A stretch of 64,000 bases of DNA from Proteobacteria bacterium SG_bin9 (GTDB lineage: Bacteria; Pseudomonadota; Alphaproteobacteria; Rhizobiales; Xanthobacteraceae). The stretch covers positions 127,693 through 191,692 of the forward strand of contig LWDM01000023.1 in the NCBI GenBank assembly GCA_002083525.1, in the 5' to 3' direction. Every line of letters begins with the position of its first letter. Within the stretch, counting starts at the first letter, position 1. Positions 49,417 to 58,720 of this stretch are shown here, in pieces. The position numbers were made by a program, and so were the translations under genes. Below the pieces are notes generated by a model. It searched no databases. It was not told the origin of the DNA and saw nothing but the letters and a program-made list of their open reading frames with translations.

Positions 49417-50115
49417 ATGTTCAAGACGGTTCTGACGCTTTTCCGGGGCAGCGTGGCGTCCGCAGGAGAAGAACTCGAGGGCCGCACCGCTCTCGTCATT
49501 CTCGATCAACAGATGCGGGATTCGGCCACGGCCGTCGAGCGCGCCAAGCGTGCGCTGGCGCTGTCGATCGCGCAGGACCAGCAGGAAGGCCGACGGCTCG
49601 ACACCACCAACGCCCGCATCGCCGATCTCGAAGTGCGCACCATCGCAGCCCTCGACGGCGGCCGCAGCGATCTCGCCAAGGAGGCGGCAGAGCAGATCGC
49701 CAACCTGGAAGCGGACCGCGATGCGGCGATGACGGCGCGTGCCTTGTTCGCGGCGGAAATCACCCGCCTCAAGCGTCACGTCGCCAGCGCGGAAGGGCGG
49801 ATCGCCGAACTCGATCGCGGCCGCCGGATCGCCCGCGCGTCGGAAGCCGTCCGCAACCTTCGCCGCGGCGGCATCGAGGCCGCCCGCCCCTACGAATCCA
49901 CGTTGCCGGAAGCGGAGAACACGCTGAAGCGGCTGCGTGAGCGGCAGATCGAGGCCCAGGCCGCCGACGATGCGCTTGCGGAGCTCGATGCCGCGAGCGG
50001 ACCGCTGGCGACAGCGGAGAAACTTGCGGAACAGGGTTTCGGCCCGCGGTTGAAGCCGACTGCAGACGACGTCCTGGCCCGCCTGAACGCCCAACGCCAG
50101 AAGGCTGCTTCCTAA
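49417..50115 (+). CDS. PspA/IM30-family membrane stress protein
   Basis: A 232-residue coiled-coil protein beginning MFKTVLTLFRGSVASAGEELEGRTALVILDQQMRD, the typical PspA amphipathic N-terminus and first helix, followed by long Ala/Glu/Arg-rich helices. It would bind the inner membrane under stress. AGGAGG lies at 49406-49411. The C-terminal half is less conserved than in E. coli PspA. A YiaAB-type gene follows. Confidence 0.85.
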   Translation: MFKTVLTLFRGSVASAGEELEGRTALVILDQQMRDSATAVERAKRALALSIAQDQQEGRRLDTTNARIADLEVRTIAALDGGRSDLAKEAAEQIANLEADRDAAMTARALFAAEITRLKRHVASAEGRIAELDRGRRIARASEAVRNLRRGGIEAARPYESTLPEAENTLKRLRERQIEAQAADDALAELDAASGPLATAEKLAEQGFGPRLKPTADDVLARLNAQRQKAAS

Positions 50116-50166
50116 TCGTTTCGAACCATCGAACCCAACACAGCAAACGCAAAAGGAGACTTCATC

Positions 50167-50448
50167 ATGAACCAGAATGTCCAACCCCACAGCTCAGCCT
50201 GGGTCAGCTTCACCTACGCATCCTTCATCGGATCGTTCTTCATGGTCGCCGTCGGCATCTTCTTCCTGCCGCTCGACCTGTGGGTGAAGAGTTACATGGC
50301 AATGGGCATCCTGATGCTCGTTCAGTCCTGCGTCACCATGACCAAGACCATCCGCGACATGCACGAGAGCAGCAAGCTCGTGAACCGCATCGAAGATGCA
50401 AAGACCGAGCGTATCCTGATGGAAGCGGGCAACATTCGCGCCGCTTGA
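50167..50448 (+). CDS. YiaAB two-helix domain membrane protein
   Basis: A 93-residue inner-membrane protein with two hydrophobic helices (about 11-35 and 42-60: WVSFTYASFIGSFFMVAVGIFF, YMAMGILMLVQSCVTMTK), followed by a charged C-terminal tail, matching the YiaA/YiaB two-helix family. It is co-transcribed with the PspA gene, 51 nt downstream, and may be its membrane partner. AAGGAG precedes the start. Confidence 0.85.
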   Translation: MNQNVQPHSSAWVSFTYASFIGSFFMVAVGIFFLPLDLWVKSYMAMGILMLVQSCVTMTKTIRDMHESSKLVNRIEDAKTERILMEAGNIRAA

Positions 50449-50470
50449 AATCCAGCTCATTGAGACGGCA

Positions 50471-50501
50471 ACGGCAGGCCTCACGGCCTGCCGTTTTGCT
50501 T
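50471..50501 (+). terminator. Rho-independent terminator after the PspA/YiaAB unit
   Basis: 10-bp perfect stem ACGGCAGGCC / GGCCTGCCGT with a 4-nt loop, followed by TTTGCTTTG on the plus strand. It closes the unit 22 nt after the stop. Confidence 0.85.
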
Positions 50502-50644
50502 TGTCCCGTCAATTTTCACGGATTTTTCAATGACGCGTTCACTTCACGGTCTTGATCCCGCCGGCCCTCACGCGTCTTTAATACCCGGCGCTCACAACAT
50601 TCGGTCAAGACATCTCAACCGCCGGCATCGGCCCGAGTTCTCAC

Positions 50645-51679
50645 GTGGAATCCCGCCCCGATCGCTTACCAACGATGCTATCGGCTGCTGCCCGGCTGCG
50701 GCAGTTCGGCGGCTTCTGGCTAAAGGCCCTGTCGCAGCCGACCTTCGACCTCACGCTGCGAACCCAGGCCGGGCAGATCACCCGCATCGTCGAACGGCCG
50801 GGATTGGCCTTATCTGAGTCCGAACTCGAAGCGCTGGTCGCACAGCTGCGCGTCGTTGCCAGCAAGACCTTGCCGGAGGAAAGCCTGACCTACGGCGTGT
50901 TCTCCGGGCAACGCGAACCGCTGACGCGCGCGATCGTCACTCTCATCTGCGACGAGACGACTGGCCAACCGATTGCGTTCAACGCGCTGTCAGTGATGGA
51001 TGTGGAATTGGACGGCATTCAGATGGAGGTGACGCATCTCGGGCTCGTCATGATCGATCCCGACGTTCGCGGACAAGGACTGTCATGGGTGCTGTATGGC
51101 CTGACCGCACTCGTTCTCTTCATGCGCGACGGCTTTCGACCGAAATGGATTTCCAATGTGAGCCAAGTTCCGTCCGCGATCGGTATGGTCAGCGAAACAT
51201 TCTCGGACGTGTTTCCTTCGCCGCGCTCCGGCGCTCGCCAGAGCTTTTCTCATCTGCAACTGGCTCGCGGCATCATGACGGGCCATCGCGCCGTCTTTGG
51301 AGTCGGCGCGGATGCCGGTTTCGACGAAATGCGTTTCGTCATCACCAACGCCTACACCGGCGGATCGGATGCCCTGAAGAAAACCTTCGAGGCCGCGCCC
51401 AAGCATCGCGACGAGATCTACAACGGCTTCTGCGCTCGCGAACTCGACTACGCGCGCGGCGACGATTTTCTCCAGATCGGCAAGATCGATCTTGCCGGTG
51501 CGCGGCGTTACCTTCTGAGCGAGGTGCCACCCGGTTCGCTGCCGGCGCTGTTTGGCGCCGTTGCGATGCTGACGTTGCAGCGGCTAGCGCTTCCGATGAT
51601 CCACTGGATCGACGACAGCCGCCCGTTCGGAATTCTGCGGCCGCGCCAAAGCGGCGACGCGACCACGAGCCGCCCATGA
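50645..51679 (+). CDS. Uncharacterised protein with GNAT-like motif
   Basis: A 344-residue protein I do not recognise. The segment HLGLVMIDPDVRGQGLSWVLYGLTALVLF resembles the acetyl-CoA binding motif A (R/Q-x-x-G-x-G/A) of GNAT acetyltransferases. The rest (GFRPKWISNVSQVPSAIGMVSETFSDVFPS, MLTLQRLALPMIHWIDDSRPF) does not match a known domain. No signal peptide or clear membrane segments. Start is GTG 50645 by length; ATG 50675 is an alternative and neither has a good ribosome site. It overlaps the next gene by 4 nt, so they likely work together. Confidence 0.7.
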   Translation: MESRPDRLPTMLSAAARLRQFGGFWLKALSQPTFDLTLRTQAGQITRIVERPGLALSESELEALVAQLRVVASKTLPEESLTYGVFSGQREPLTRAIVTLICDETTGQPIAFNALSVMDVELDGIQMEVTHLGLVMIDPDVRGQGLSWVLYGLTALVLFMRDGFRPKWISNVSQVPSAIGMVSETFSDVFPSPRSGARQSFSHLQLARGIMTGHRAVFGVGADAGFDEMRFVITNAYTGGSDALKKTFEAAPKHRDEIYNGFCARELDYARGDDFLQIGKIDLAGARRYLLSEVPPGSLPALFGAVAMLTLQRLALPMIHWIDDSRPFGILRPRQSGDATTSRP

Positions 51680-52890
51680 CGCCTGCAATCATCGCCGACT
51701 CCATCGTCAATATCTGCGGCGCGGCCGGCCTCGGCATCGCCATGCTGACGCTCTACCGGCGCGATCCGAAAAATCCCCTGACCACGCGTTTCCTCGTGGC
51801 CTTGGGGCTAATCACCCTGCTCTTCTTCATGCGCGGCATCGCCTGGTGGAGCGGAAGCGTTGCGATCGATCGATTGTCGGTGATCCCGGCGGCGTGCGTG
51901 CCGCTCGGCGCGCTGATCGTCACCGAGGGAATGACGCGGCGTCACGCGCCTCAAGCGGCCAAGATCATCATTGCGTTTGGCGGCGTTCTACTCGGCCTCG
52001 GCGGCGCATTCGGACTGGAGGCGTTCGAGGTGCCGTACGGACTGGCACTTTCGGCATTCCAGCTCGGCAGTATCGCCTTCTGCGCATTCCTGCTTGTCAG
52101 CCGCGACCGCGCATCACTGAGCGAATCCGAAAATCTGAGCATCGGCCGCCTCGCCACGGGCACACTTGTGGCGCTCCCCTTCATCCTCACCGACTTCCGG
52201 ATTCTGTTTCCGGATATCCCGGTGCGGCTGGGTGCGTTTGGCGCACTGCTTGTGATTACAGCTATCCTGACAACCGGCGGCGGCGCCGAAACCACACGGC
52301 AGAACCTGCTGCTGAGCGGCCTCCGCATTATGAGCGGGTTACTTCTCGGAATTGCCGCAGCCTGGATGTCGCCGGACGTGAGCCCGGCGCAAGTCGTCAG
52401 GTTCGGCGTGGTGGCAGTCTGCGGCGTGCTGACCATCGGATTGCTGGTCGATACGCTCCGCTCAATGTTCGAGTCGCGAGCTCCAGGCATTCTGAATTCG
52501 CTGGCGCGATCCGGTGCGCGGACACGCGACGATTTTATCGCTGAGCTGGCGCGCCATCCAATCTTTGCCGGAGCCAGACGTTACCGCGAACCGCAGCTTG
52601 CCGCGTATGACCCTTCAGTTCTGCGCGGCTTTCTGTCCACGCGCCCAATCCTGCGGCGCGCCGATGCGCCGTGGGGCGTTGCAGCGTCCGATCCGGCTGC
52701 CGAGCGCATGGCATCGCTGATGACTGCAAACAGCGCAACACATGTGCTCGTGTTGTCGTACGATCCAATCGACCTGATTGCGCTCGCCGTCCCCGTGATA
52801 TCGGCCGATCCCGCGACCGAGACGGCGCTTGCGATGGTGCATCGCCTGCTCGCGCTGACTCCAGAGCAAATTGCCGGCAATCAGACGTAG
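51676..52890 (+). CDS. Uncharacterised polytopic membrane protein with soluble C-terminus
   Basis: A 404-residue protein with about eight hydrophobic segments up to roughly residue 265 (SIVNICGAAGLGIAMLTLY through VVAVCGVLTIGLLVDTL), then a soluble C-terminal region (about 275-404, RTRDDFIAELARHPIFAGARRYREPQLAAYDPSVLRGFLS). I cannot name a family; the layout resembles sensory or regulatory membrane proteins. Its ATG overlaps the stop of the GNAT-like gene (ATGA). Confidence 0.72.
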   Translation: MTPAIIADSIVNICGAAGLGIAMLTLYRRDPKNPLTTRFLVALGLITLLFFMRGIAWWSGSVAIDRLSVIPAACVPLGALIVTEGMTRRHAPQAAKIIIAFGGVLLGLGGAFGLEAFEVPYGLALSAFQLGSIAFCAFLLVSRDRASLSESENLSIGRLATGTLVALPFILTDFRILFPDIPVRLGAFGALLVITAILTTGGGAETTRQNLLLSGLRIMSGLLLGIAAAWMSPDVSPAQVVRFGVVAVCGVLTIGLLVDTLRSMFESRAPGILNSLARSGARTRDDFIAELARHPIFAGARRYREPQLAAYDPSVLRGFLSTRPILRRADAPWGVAASDPAAERMASLMTANSATHVLVLSYDPIDLIALAVPVISADPATETALAMVHRLLALTPEQIAGNQT

Positions 52891-53028
52891 CCCGTCAGAG
52901 GGGCTGTAGCGATCGGACCCAGCCGTGACATCCTGACGCCAGTGATCTACCACTGGAGACGGTGCCAGTTCGTGCTATGAAGCGGTCAGCCCGCCCCCTA
53001 AACGCCAGCATTTGTTGCGAAATATAGA

Positions 53029-54570
53029 ATGACGCCGCCCACACAACAGGATCGCCCGGTAACGATGAAGCCGGTCCGGGAGCCGATGGGCGCAGCACAG
53101 AAGTTGGCTGCCGCTGCCGTACTGCTGATCTTGTTCGGATCCGCGATCGCCTATTTGGGGGCCCGTGATTATGGCGACGGCGTCGACGGTGGCACTCACT
53201 ATGGGATCGCCCTCGAACTCGCCCGGCTGGGGACGTGGCCTCTTCCACCGTCATCACCGTTCTACTGGGTCGCATACTATCCCCCGGGAGCTCACTTCCT
53301 CGCCGTCGTGGCGGGAGCGTTCACGGGCTCGACGCTGCATGGACTCTTCATCCTGACGGCGATTTCCGTTGTCGTTTTCTATCTTGTCGTCGCCGACCTG
53401 ATGAGGAGTCCGTCTCCTCTCAAGACCATCGCATGCTTTCTCGTCTTCATTGCTGTGGCATACCGGTTCTGGAAGTTTCGCTTCCTCGCCGGCAACGAGA
53501 TGATCATAAACTTCTTCTTCGGCCAGTTCGTAGGCAACGCCGCGCTGATGGCCGGGCTTTATGTTGCCTATCGCTCGATCGAGCTTTCGTTCCGGCGGTG
53601 GCTCGTTGTGTCCGCCATCCTCACGCATCTCGTCGGATGGATTTATCCGCTAAGCGCCATCGAGCTCGCCTTCACTTTGGCGATTCTGCGCGGCGCACCG
53701 ATGGCCGATCTTCGCTACGACATCAAGCGCCGCTGCATTGAAATCGTTGTTTCAGGGATAGTGCTTGGCGCCGCTGCAATCATTCATCCGGCTATCACCA
53801 TCATGGTCGGCATCTCGGCCAACGACGGCGGCATCGCGATCGCGAACCGCACGATTCTGGTTGTCATTGCCGGAGCCGCGGTCGTGATCCCGATATTTTT
53901 CTATCGCTTCATGGGAACAGGATCTGTCCGCGCCGGCGCGCTGTTTGCGCTCAGCCTGGGAGCACTCGGTCCCTGTGTCGGACTTGGCCTGCTGCATCTC
54001 GCAGGACTGGGAGGCTCTCTCTATGCGGTGAAAAAGTCCGGCTTTCTGCTCGGGACTGTCGCTTGCATCATGCTGTCGATCCTCATCGTTGAGCTGACCG
54101 CCAAAATCGTCCAGCTGAGAGCTGAATGGTTCAAAGGTTTACACCTGGCCCCGATCTCCGGTTTGCAGACGATGGTGAGCTCCTGCCTGTTCGTCGCAAT
54201 TGTCGTCGCTTGCATCTTCCAGGGACGAAATTCCGAGCCCGTGAGCCGCTTGATCGCTTTCGATCATGACGTCCGGCAACTGCTTGCTCAAGAAACATCC
54301 GATCGATTGTACGGAACCACGCTCCTGCTGAATTCCTCAGCCACGCCGCATGTGAATTTCTTGATCGGGTATCCGTTGTTGCGGCAAGCCGTAGCCGCCG
54401 GTAACCAGGAATCGCTCTTCTTTGCTCCTCGCTCTCCCAACCTGAACGGGCTAAAGTTCGTCATTATCAATGCGGCTGAGACAAACCGCTACGAACGACG
54501 CTGCGTAATGGGCTCAACGGAGCGGCTGGCCGTCATCACCCCGGATTGCCTCACGCCGAAACCCCAATAA
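53029..54570 (+). CDS. Polytopic membrane protein, possible GT-C-type glycosyltransferase
   Basis: A 513-residue protein with about 10-12 hydrophobic helices. The first loop contains ARDYGDGVDGGTHYG and PFYWVAYYPPGAHF; acidic residues there would fit the catalytic loop of membrane lipid-linked sugar transferases, but no family motif is certain. The soluble C-terminal tail includes a segment with Asn-Asp-rich and two cysteines (RCVMG, DCLTP). The position directly before the CDP-sugar genes supports a cell-surface glycosylation role. No ribosome site is clear at ATG 53029. Confidence 0.6.
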   Translation: MTPPTQQDRPVTMKPVREPMGAAQKLAAAAVLLILFGSAIAYLGARDYGDGVDGGTHYGIALELARLGTWPLPPSSPFYWVAYYPPGAHFLAVVAGAFTGSTLHGLFILTAISVVVFYLVVADLMRSPSPLKTIACFLVFIAVAYRFWKFRFLAGNEMIINFFFGQFVGNAALMAGLYVAYRSIELSFRRWLVVSAILTHLVGWIYPLSAIELAFTLAILRGAPMADLRYDIKRRCIEIVVSGIVLGAAAIIHPAITIMVGISANDGGIAIANRTILVVIAGAAVVIPIFFYRFMGTGSVRAGALFALSLGALGPCVGLGLLHLAGLGGSLYAVKKSGFLLGTVACIMLSILIVELTAKIVQLRAEWFKGLHLAPISGLQTMVSSCLFVAIVVACIFQGRNSEPVSRLIAFDHDVRQLLAQETSDRLYGTTLLLNSSATPHVNFLIGYPLLRQAVAAGNQESLFFAPRSPNLNGLKFVIINAAETNRYERRCVMGSTERLAVITPDCLTPKPQ

Positions 54571-54663
54571 AATCATCGAAAACAAGCTACAAACTTCGGC
54601 CAATCCGAATTGGCGGGCAGCCTGGACCAGCACATGGACCGGCAGCCAAGATAGAATGGAGAC

Positions 54664-55437
54664 ATGATGAAGGTCATTATTTTGGCCGGCGGCCTGGGCA
54701 CACGACTGAGCGAAGAGACCGATGTGCGCCCGAAGCCCATGGTCGAAATCGGCGGCCGGCCGATCCTTTGGCACATCATGAAGCGATACAGCCACTACGG
54801 CTTCAACGACTTCATCGTCTGCCTCGGCTACAAGGGATACGTCATCAAGGAATATTTCGCGAACTACTACCTCCATATGACCGACGTGACGTTTCATCTG
54901 GCTGAGAACCGGATGGAAACTCACGTTGAGACCGCGGAGCCTTGGCGCGTGACGCTGGTCAACACCGGCGACAACACCATGACCGGAGGCCGCCTGAAGC
55001 GCGTGCTCAGCTATGTTCAGAACGACGAGGTATTTGCCATGACGTATGGCGACGGCGTCGCCGACATCGACCTGAAAGCCGAGCTCGACTTCCATCGCAG
55101 CCATCGCCGCAAGGCGACGGTCACGGCGGTTCGCCCCGCTAAACGTTTTGGCGCCATCTCGATCGAAGGCGATCGCGTTCTGTCATTCAAGGAAAAACCC
55201 GACGACGATGGCGGATGGATCAACGGCGGCTTCTTCCTGCTCTCGCCGTCGGTCGGTGAATTCATCAAAGGCGACGACACCGTCTGGGAACGCGACCCGA
55301 TGGAAGCGCTGGTTCAACGCGACGAGTTGCGCGCTTACGCTCATCACGGTTTCTGGCATCCGATGGATACGATGCGCGACAAAACGTTCCTCAATGAGGA
55401 ATGGATGAGCGGCCGGGCGAAGTGGAAATCATGGTAA
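54664..55437 (+). CDS. rfbF: Glucose-1-phosphate cytidylyltransferase
   Basis: A 257-residue nucleotidyltransferase making CDP-glucose. The N-terminal VIILAGGLGTRLSEETDVRPKPMVEIGGRPILWHIMK and the FAMTYGDGVADID active-site stretch are typical RfbF. RPAKRFGAISIEG and EKPDDDGGWINGGFF complete the substrate region. It is the first step of the 3,6-dideoxy/6-deoxyhexose route and is followed directly by the CDP-glucose dehydratase. Confidence 0.95.
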   Translation: MMKVIILAGGLGTRLSEETDVRPKPMVEIGGRPILWHIMKRYSHYGFNDFIVCLGYKGYVIKEYFANYYLHMTDVTFHLAENRMETHVETAEPWRVTLVNTGDNTMTGGRLKRVLSYVQNDEVFAMTYGDGVADIDLKAELDFHRSHRRKATVTAVRPAKRFGAISIEGDRVLSFKEKPDDDGGWINGGFFLLSPSVGEFIKGDDTVWERDPMEALVQRDELRAYAHHGFWHPMDTMRDKTFLNEEWMSGRAKWKSW

Positions 55438-56489
55438 TTGATCGAAACGTCTGGGAAGGCCGGCGCGTTTTTCTGACCGGGCATACGGGCTTCAAAGGCG
55501 CCTGGATGGCTCTCCTGCTGACAAGACTTGGCGCCCACGTGTCGGGTTTTGCCAAGGAGACGGAACACCCAAACGGCGTGTTCACTGTGGCACACGTGAG
55601 CGAGACGATCGATCACAACATCGGCGACATCTGCGATCTTGCTCAGCTCACCGGCTCGATGAAGCGAGCGCGGCCCGGCATCGTGATCCACATGGCGGCG
55701 CAATCGCTGGTGCGGGCCTCCTATCAGGATCCGCTTGGCACCTACGCGACCAATGTGATGGGCACTGCCAACGTGCTGGAAGCGTGCCGTGGCGTGCCGG
55801 ACATCAAGGCCGTGGTGATCGTCACCAGCGACAAGTGCTACGAGAATACGGAAACACGGCGCGCCTTCGTCGAAGATGACAAGATGGGCGGCTATGATCC
55901 GTACAGCAGCAGCAAGGGCTGTGCGGAGCTTGTCACATCCGCCTATCGGCGGAGCTTCTTCAACGCAGCCGACGCCCCCGTTGTCGCGAGCGTGCGTGCC
56001 GGTAATGTCATCGGCGGCGGCGACTGGGCGACCGATCGCCTTGTGCCCGACGCGATGCGCGCGTTCATCGCCGGCGAGCCGCTCAGAATTCGCAGCCCGC
56101 ATGCGGTGCGTCCATGGCAGCACGTTCTCGACGCGCTGATCGGCTATCTGATCCTGATCGAGAACATGGTCCGTCGCGGCCATTCGCTGGCCGGTGGCTG
56201 GAATTTCGGGCCTCATGCGACGGAATTTCTGCCGGTCTCATCGGTGGTAACGGCGCTTGCCGACAAATGGGGCGGTAAGGCCGCCTGGGAGCTCGATCAG
56301 GGAATTCAGCCACACGAGGCTGCTTTTCTTGGTCTGGATTGCGCAAAGGCGCGCACGGAACTCGATTGGCGTCCCGTCATGGACATCAACAAGGCGCTGG
56401 ATTTTTGCGTGCAATGGTACAAGGCATCGGCGGCCGGCGATGATATGCGTGCGGCCACAATCGCGCAGATCGAGGCGGCGTTGCCTTGA
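55431..56489 (+). CDS. rfbG: CDP-glucose 4,6-dehydratase
   Basis: A 352-residue SDR-extended dehydratase: RVFLTGHTGFKGAWM (NAD site, TGxxGxxG) and the catalytic YxxxK in YDPYSSSKGCAEL, with Ser/Thr in VTSDKCYEN. It converts CDP-glucose to CDP-4-keto-6-deoxyglucose. ATG 55431 overlaps the rfbF stop by 7 nt, and the start fits the family's N-terminus. Confidence 0.95.
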   Translation: MVIDRNVWEGRRVFLTGHTGFKGAWMALLLTRLGAHVSGFAKETEHPNGVFTVAHVSETIDHNIGDICDLAQLTGSMKRARPGIVIHMAAQSLVRASYQDPLGTYATNVMGTANVLEACRGVPDIKAVVIVTSDKCYENTETRRAFVEDDKMGGYDPYSSSKGCAELVTSAYRRSFFNAADAPVVASVRAGNVIGGGDWATDRLVPDAMRAFIAGEPLRIRSPHAVRPWQHVLDALIGYLILIENMVRRGHSLAGGWNFGPHATEFLPVSSVVTALADKWGGKAAWELDQGIQPHEAAFLGLDCAKARTELDWRPVMDINKALDFCVQWYKASAAGDDMRAATIAQIEAALP

Positions 56490-56517
56490 GCGCGGCGGAC
56501 AGAAACGGGAGTTGATC

Positions 56518-57753
56518 TTGATCGGTAATACATCGGAAATCAAGCACTGCGAGGTGTGCGGCAGCGCGGACCTGCGGCCCGTCATCGATCTCGGGCTACA
56601 CCCGATGTGCGACGACCTGGTGCCGGTCGGCGATCCACGGGAATGCAAGGACTATCCGATCAGCATTCTGTTCTGCGACGAGTGCCGTACGGCGCATCAG
56701 CGCTACCAAATCGGCAAACAGGAGCTGTTTCCGAAGACGTATCACTACAGGTCGCGGCACACCGCCGACGTTCTCAACGGCATGAAAGATCTGGTGTCGC
56801 GTTGCGAGGCCACGTTCGGAAGTCTGGCCGGGAAGATGGTGCTGGATATCGGCTGTAACGATGGCAGCCTGCTGTCATTCTTCGCCGAGAAAGGCGCCCG
56901 GACGTTCGGCGTGGAGCCCACGGACGCCGCGCTCGATGCCGCCGCAACGTCGAAACACACGGTCATCAACGACTACTTCACAGAAGAACTGGCCGAGCGG
57001 CTGGTGAGCCAGCACGGCCGGCCTGACATCATTACGTTCACGAACGTCTTCGCGCACATCGAGGACCTCTCCGGCCTTGTCCGGGCCTTGCGCAAAGCCG
57101 CCCACGCCGAGACCGCGATCGTCATTGAAAACCACTATCTCGGTGCGATCCTCACGAAGCATCAGTTCGACACCTTCTACCACGAGCATCCGCGAACCTA
57201 TTCGCTGACGTCGTTCCGGTACATCGCCAAAGCGCTCGGCATGAACGTTGTTCTCGCAGAATTTCCCAAACGCTACGGCGGAAACATTCGCGTCTTCCTC
57301 AGCGCCGCGAAGCTTCCCTCCGCCTTGCAATCCTCGTTTGACGCAATGTGTGATGCGGAGAAAGACTTCGGCGCCGGCCTGACCGCCCTGCAGAAGCAGG
57401 TCCAGATCTGGACACGGCGCAAGCGCGACCAGATTGCCGATCTCGCACGCAAGCACGGCCCGCTGCAGGCCAAGGCGTTTCCGGGGCGCGCCGCGATCCC
57501 GATCAAGATTCTCGGGCTGACCACCGAACATGTCTCTGCGGCCTATGAGAAGCCGCTCTCTCAAAAAATCGGCCACTACATTCCGGGTACCCGTATTGCC
57601 ATCCGATCAGACGACGAGTTTCAGCTTTCCTCCACAGCGCCGCTTCTGAACATGGCGTGGCACATCTCCGATGAAATTCAGGGATACATGAAGGGCCGCG
57701 GTTATCGCGGGCCCATCATCGACATCATCTCGGCGGACGATTTCCGGGAGTAG
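56518..57753 (+). CDS. C-methyltransferase of deoxysugar biosynthesis (zinc-finger type SAM-dependent)
   Basis: A 411-residue methyltransferase with an N-terminal zinc-binding region (HCEVCGSADL and LFCDECRTAHQ), a SAM-binding domain (VLDIGCNDGSLLSFFAEKGARTFGVEPT) and a C-terminal C-methyltransferase domain (PLLNMAWHISDEIQGYMKGRGYRG). This is the architecture of TylC3/NovU-type sugar C-methyltransferases, which add a branch methyl to a keto-deoxysugar. The start is TTG 56518, with GGGAG 6 nt upstream. Confidence 0.88.
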   Translation: MIGNTSEIKHCEVCGSADLRPVIDLGLHPMCDDLVPVGDPRECKDYPISILFCDECRTAHQRYQIGKQELFPKTYHYRSRHTADVLNGMKDLVSRCEATFGSLAGKMVLDIGCNDGSLLSFFAEKGARTFGVEPTDAALDAAATSKHTVINDYFTEELAERLVSQHGRPDIITFTNVFAHIEDLSGLVRALRKAAHAETAIVIENHYLGAILTKHQFDTFYHEHPRTYSLTSFRYIAKALGMNVVLAEFPKRYGGNIRVFLSAAKLPSALQSSFDAMCDAEKDFGAGLTALQKQVQIWTRRKRDQIADLARKHGPLQAKAFPGRAAIPIKILGLTTEHVSAAYEKPLSQKIGHYIPGTRIAIRSDDEFQLSSTAPLLNMAWHISDEIQGYMKGRGYRGPIIDIISADDFRE

Positions 57754-57755
57754 CC

Positions 57756-58679
57756 GTGATTTTCACGATCCTCGGCGGCGGCTTCGGTCTTTATGGCTAC
57801 CTGCCGGCCCTGATCCGGTGCGGGCACACGGTGATGCTGCCTGAACGCTATCGTGCGACACTGGAGCAGCGGAGCGAACTCAAGAACTTCCTGAAGTCCG
57901 TGCAATGGCGCGCAAGCGAAGACGTCATCCGGGACGCAGCCGACGCAATGGTGATTTCGCGGCGGCCGGCGGATCAGACGAATTGGCTGCGTCAATTTGC
58001 GGCCACAGCGCGGGCCACCACCATCATTCTCGAGAAACCGCTCGGGGCCTCACCGGCGTCGGCGCTTGAGCTTCTGGATCTGCTCGCCGGCACTGGAAAG
58101 ACATATCGGGTTGCGTACACGTTCCGGTTCCTGCCGTGGGCCAGGGATCTGGCGGCTGCCGTCGCCTCGAACACGCCAGATCCTATCGACATCGTCTGGA
58201 AGTTCCGCGCGCATCATTATCTGCATGAGAAGTACACCTGGAAACGGCGCGTCTCCGAGGGCGGCGGCGCGCTCCGCTTCTTTGGCATCCACCTGATCGG
58301 CCTCTTGGCCGAGCTTGGATATCGCGAGGTGCGCGAATCTCAGTGCGCTGCGAGCGCGCCGGACGAGTGTGAAAAGTGGTCGGCCCGCTTCAGCAGCCCT
58401 GGTCTGCGAGACTGCCGGATTTTGGTGGATTCAAACTCCAGCGAAACAGCCTTCAGAATCGGCAGCACCGCTGGCACCAGCCAGATTTTCGGTCAGGGAA
58501 GCCCTTTTCCTGGTGCTCCCCGGCCCGACGGCCTCGACAATCGCGTGGAAGTTTTGGAGAGTTTGTGCAAAAGTCTGAGCACGGAGACGGTGCCCGCGCC
58601 CTCCTGGTACGCACCGTCGATCGCACTGTGGGAACAGGCAGAGCTTGTTTCCCAACGGGATTACAGCCCTCGCACCTAG
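57756..58679 (+). CDS. Gfo/Idh/MocA-family oxidoreductase, likely sugar ketoreductase
   Basis: A 307-residue NAD(P)-dependent oxidoreductase: FTILGGGFGLYGYLPALIRCG (Rossmann), TIILEKPLGASPASALELLDLL (the conserved EKP-motif), and KYTWKRRVSEGGGALRFFGIHLIGLL (the GG..HD-like region, here GIHLIG). It probably reduces the 4-keto group of the methylated CDP-sugar. The GTG start is 3 nt after the methyltransferase stop. Confidence 0.82.
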   Translation: MIFTILGGGFGLYGYLPALIRCGHTVMLPERYRATLEQRSELKNFLKSVQWRASEDVIRDAADAMVISRRPADQTNWLRQFAATARATTIILEKPLGASPASALELLDLLAGTGKTYRVAYTFRFLPWARDLAAAVASNTPDPIDIVWKFRAHHYLHEKYTWKRRVSEGGGALRFFGIHLIGLLAELGYREVRESQCAASAPDECEKWSARFSSPGLRDCRILVDSNSSETAFRIGSTAGTSQIFGQGSPFPGAPRPDGLDNRVEVLESLCKSLSTETVPAPSWYAPSIALWEQAELVSQRDYSPRT

Positions 58680-58720
58680 AATTTCGTTCATCCTCTTGAG
58701 AACAGCGCCCGATATCCATC

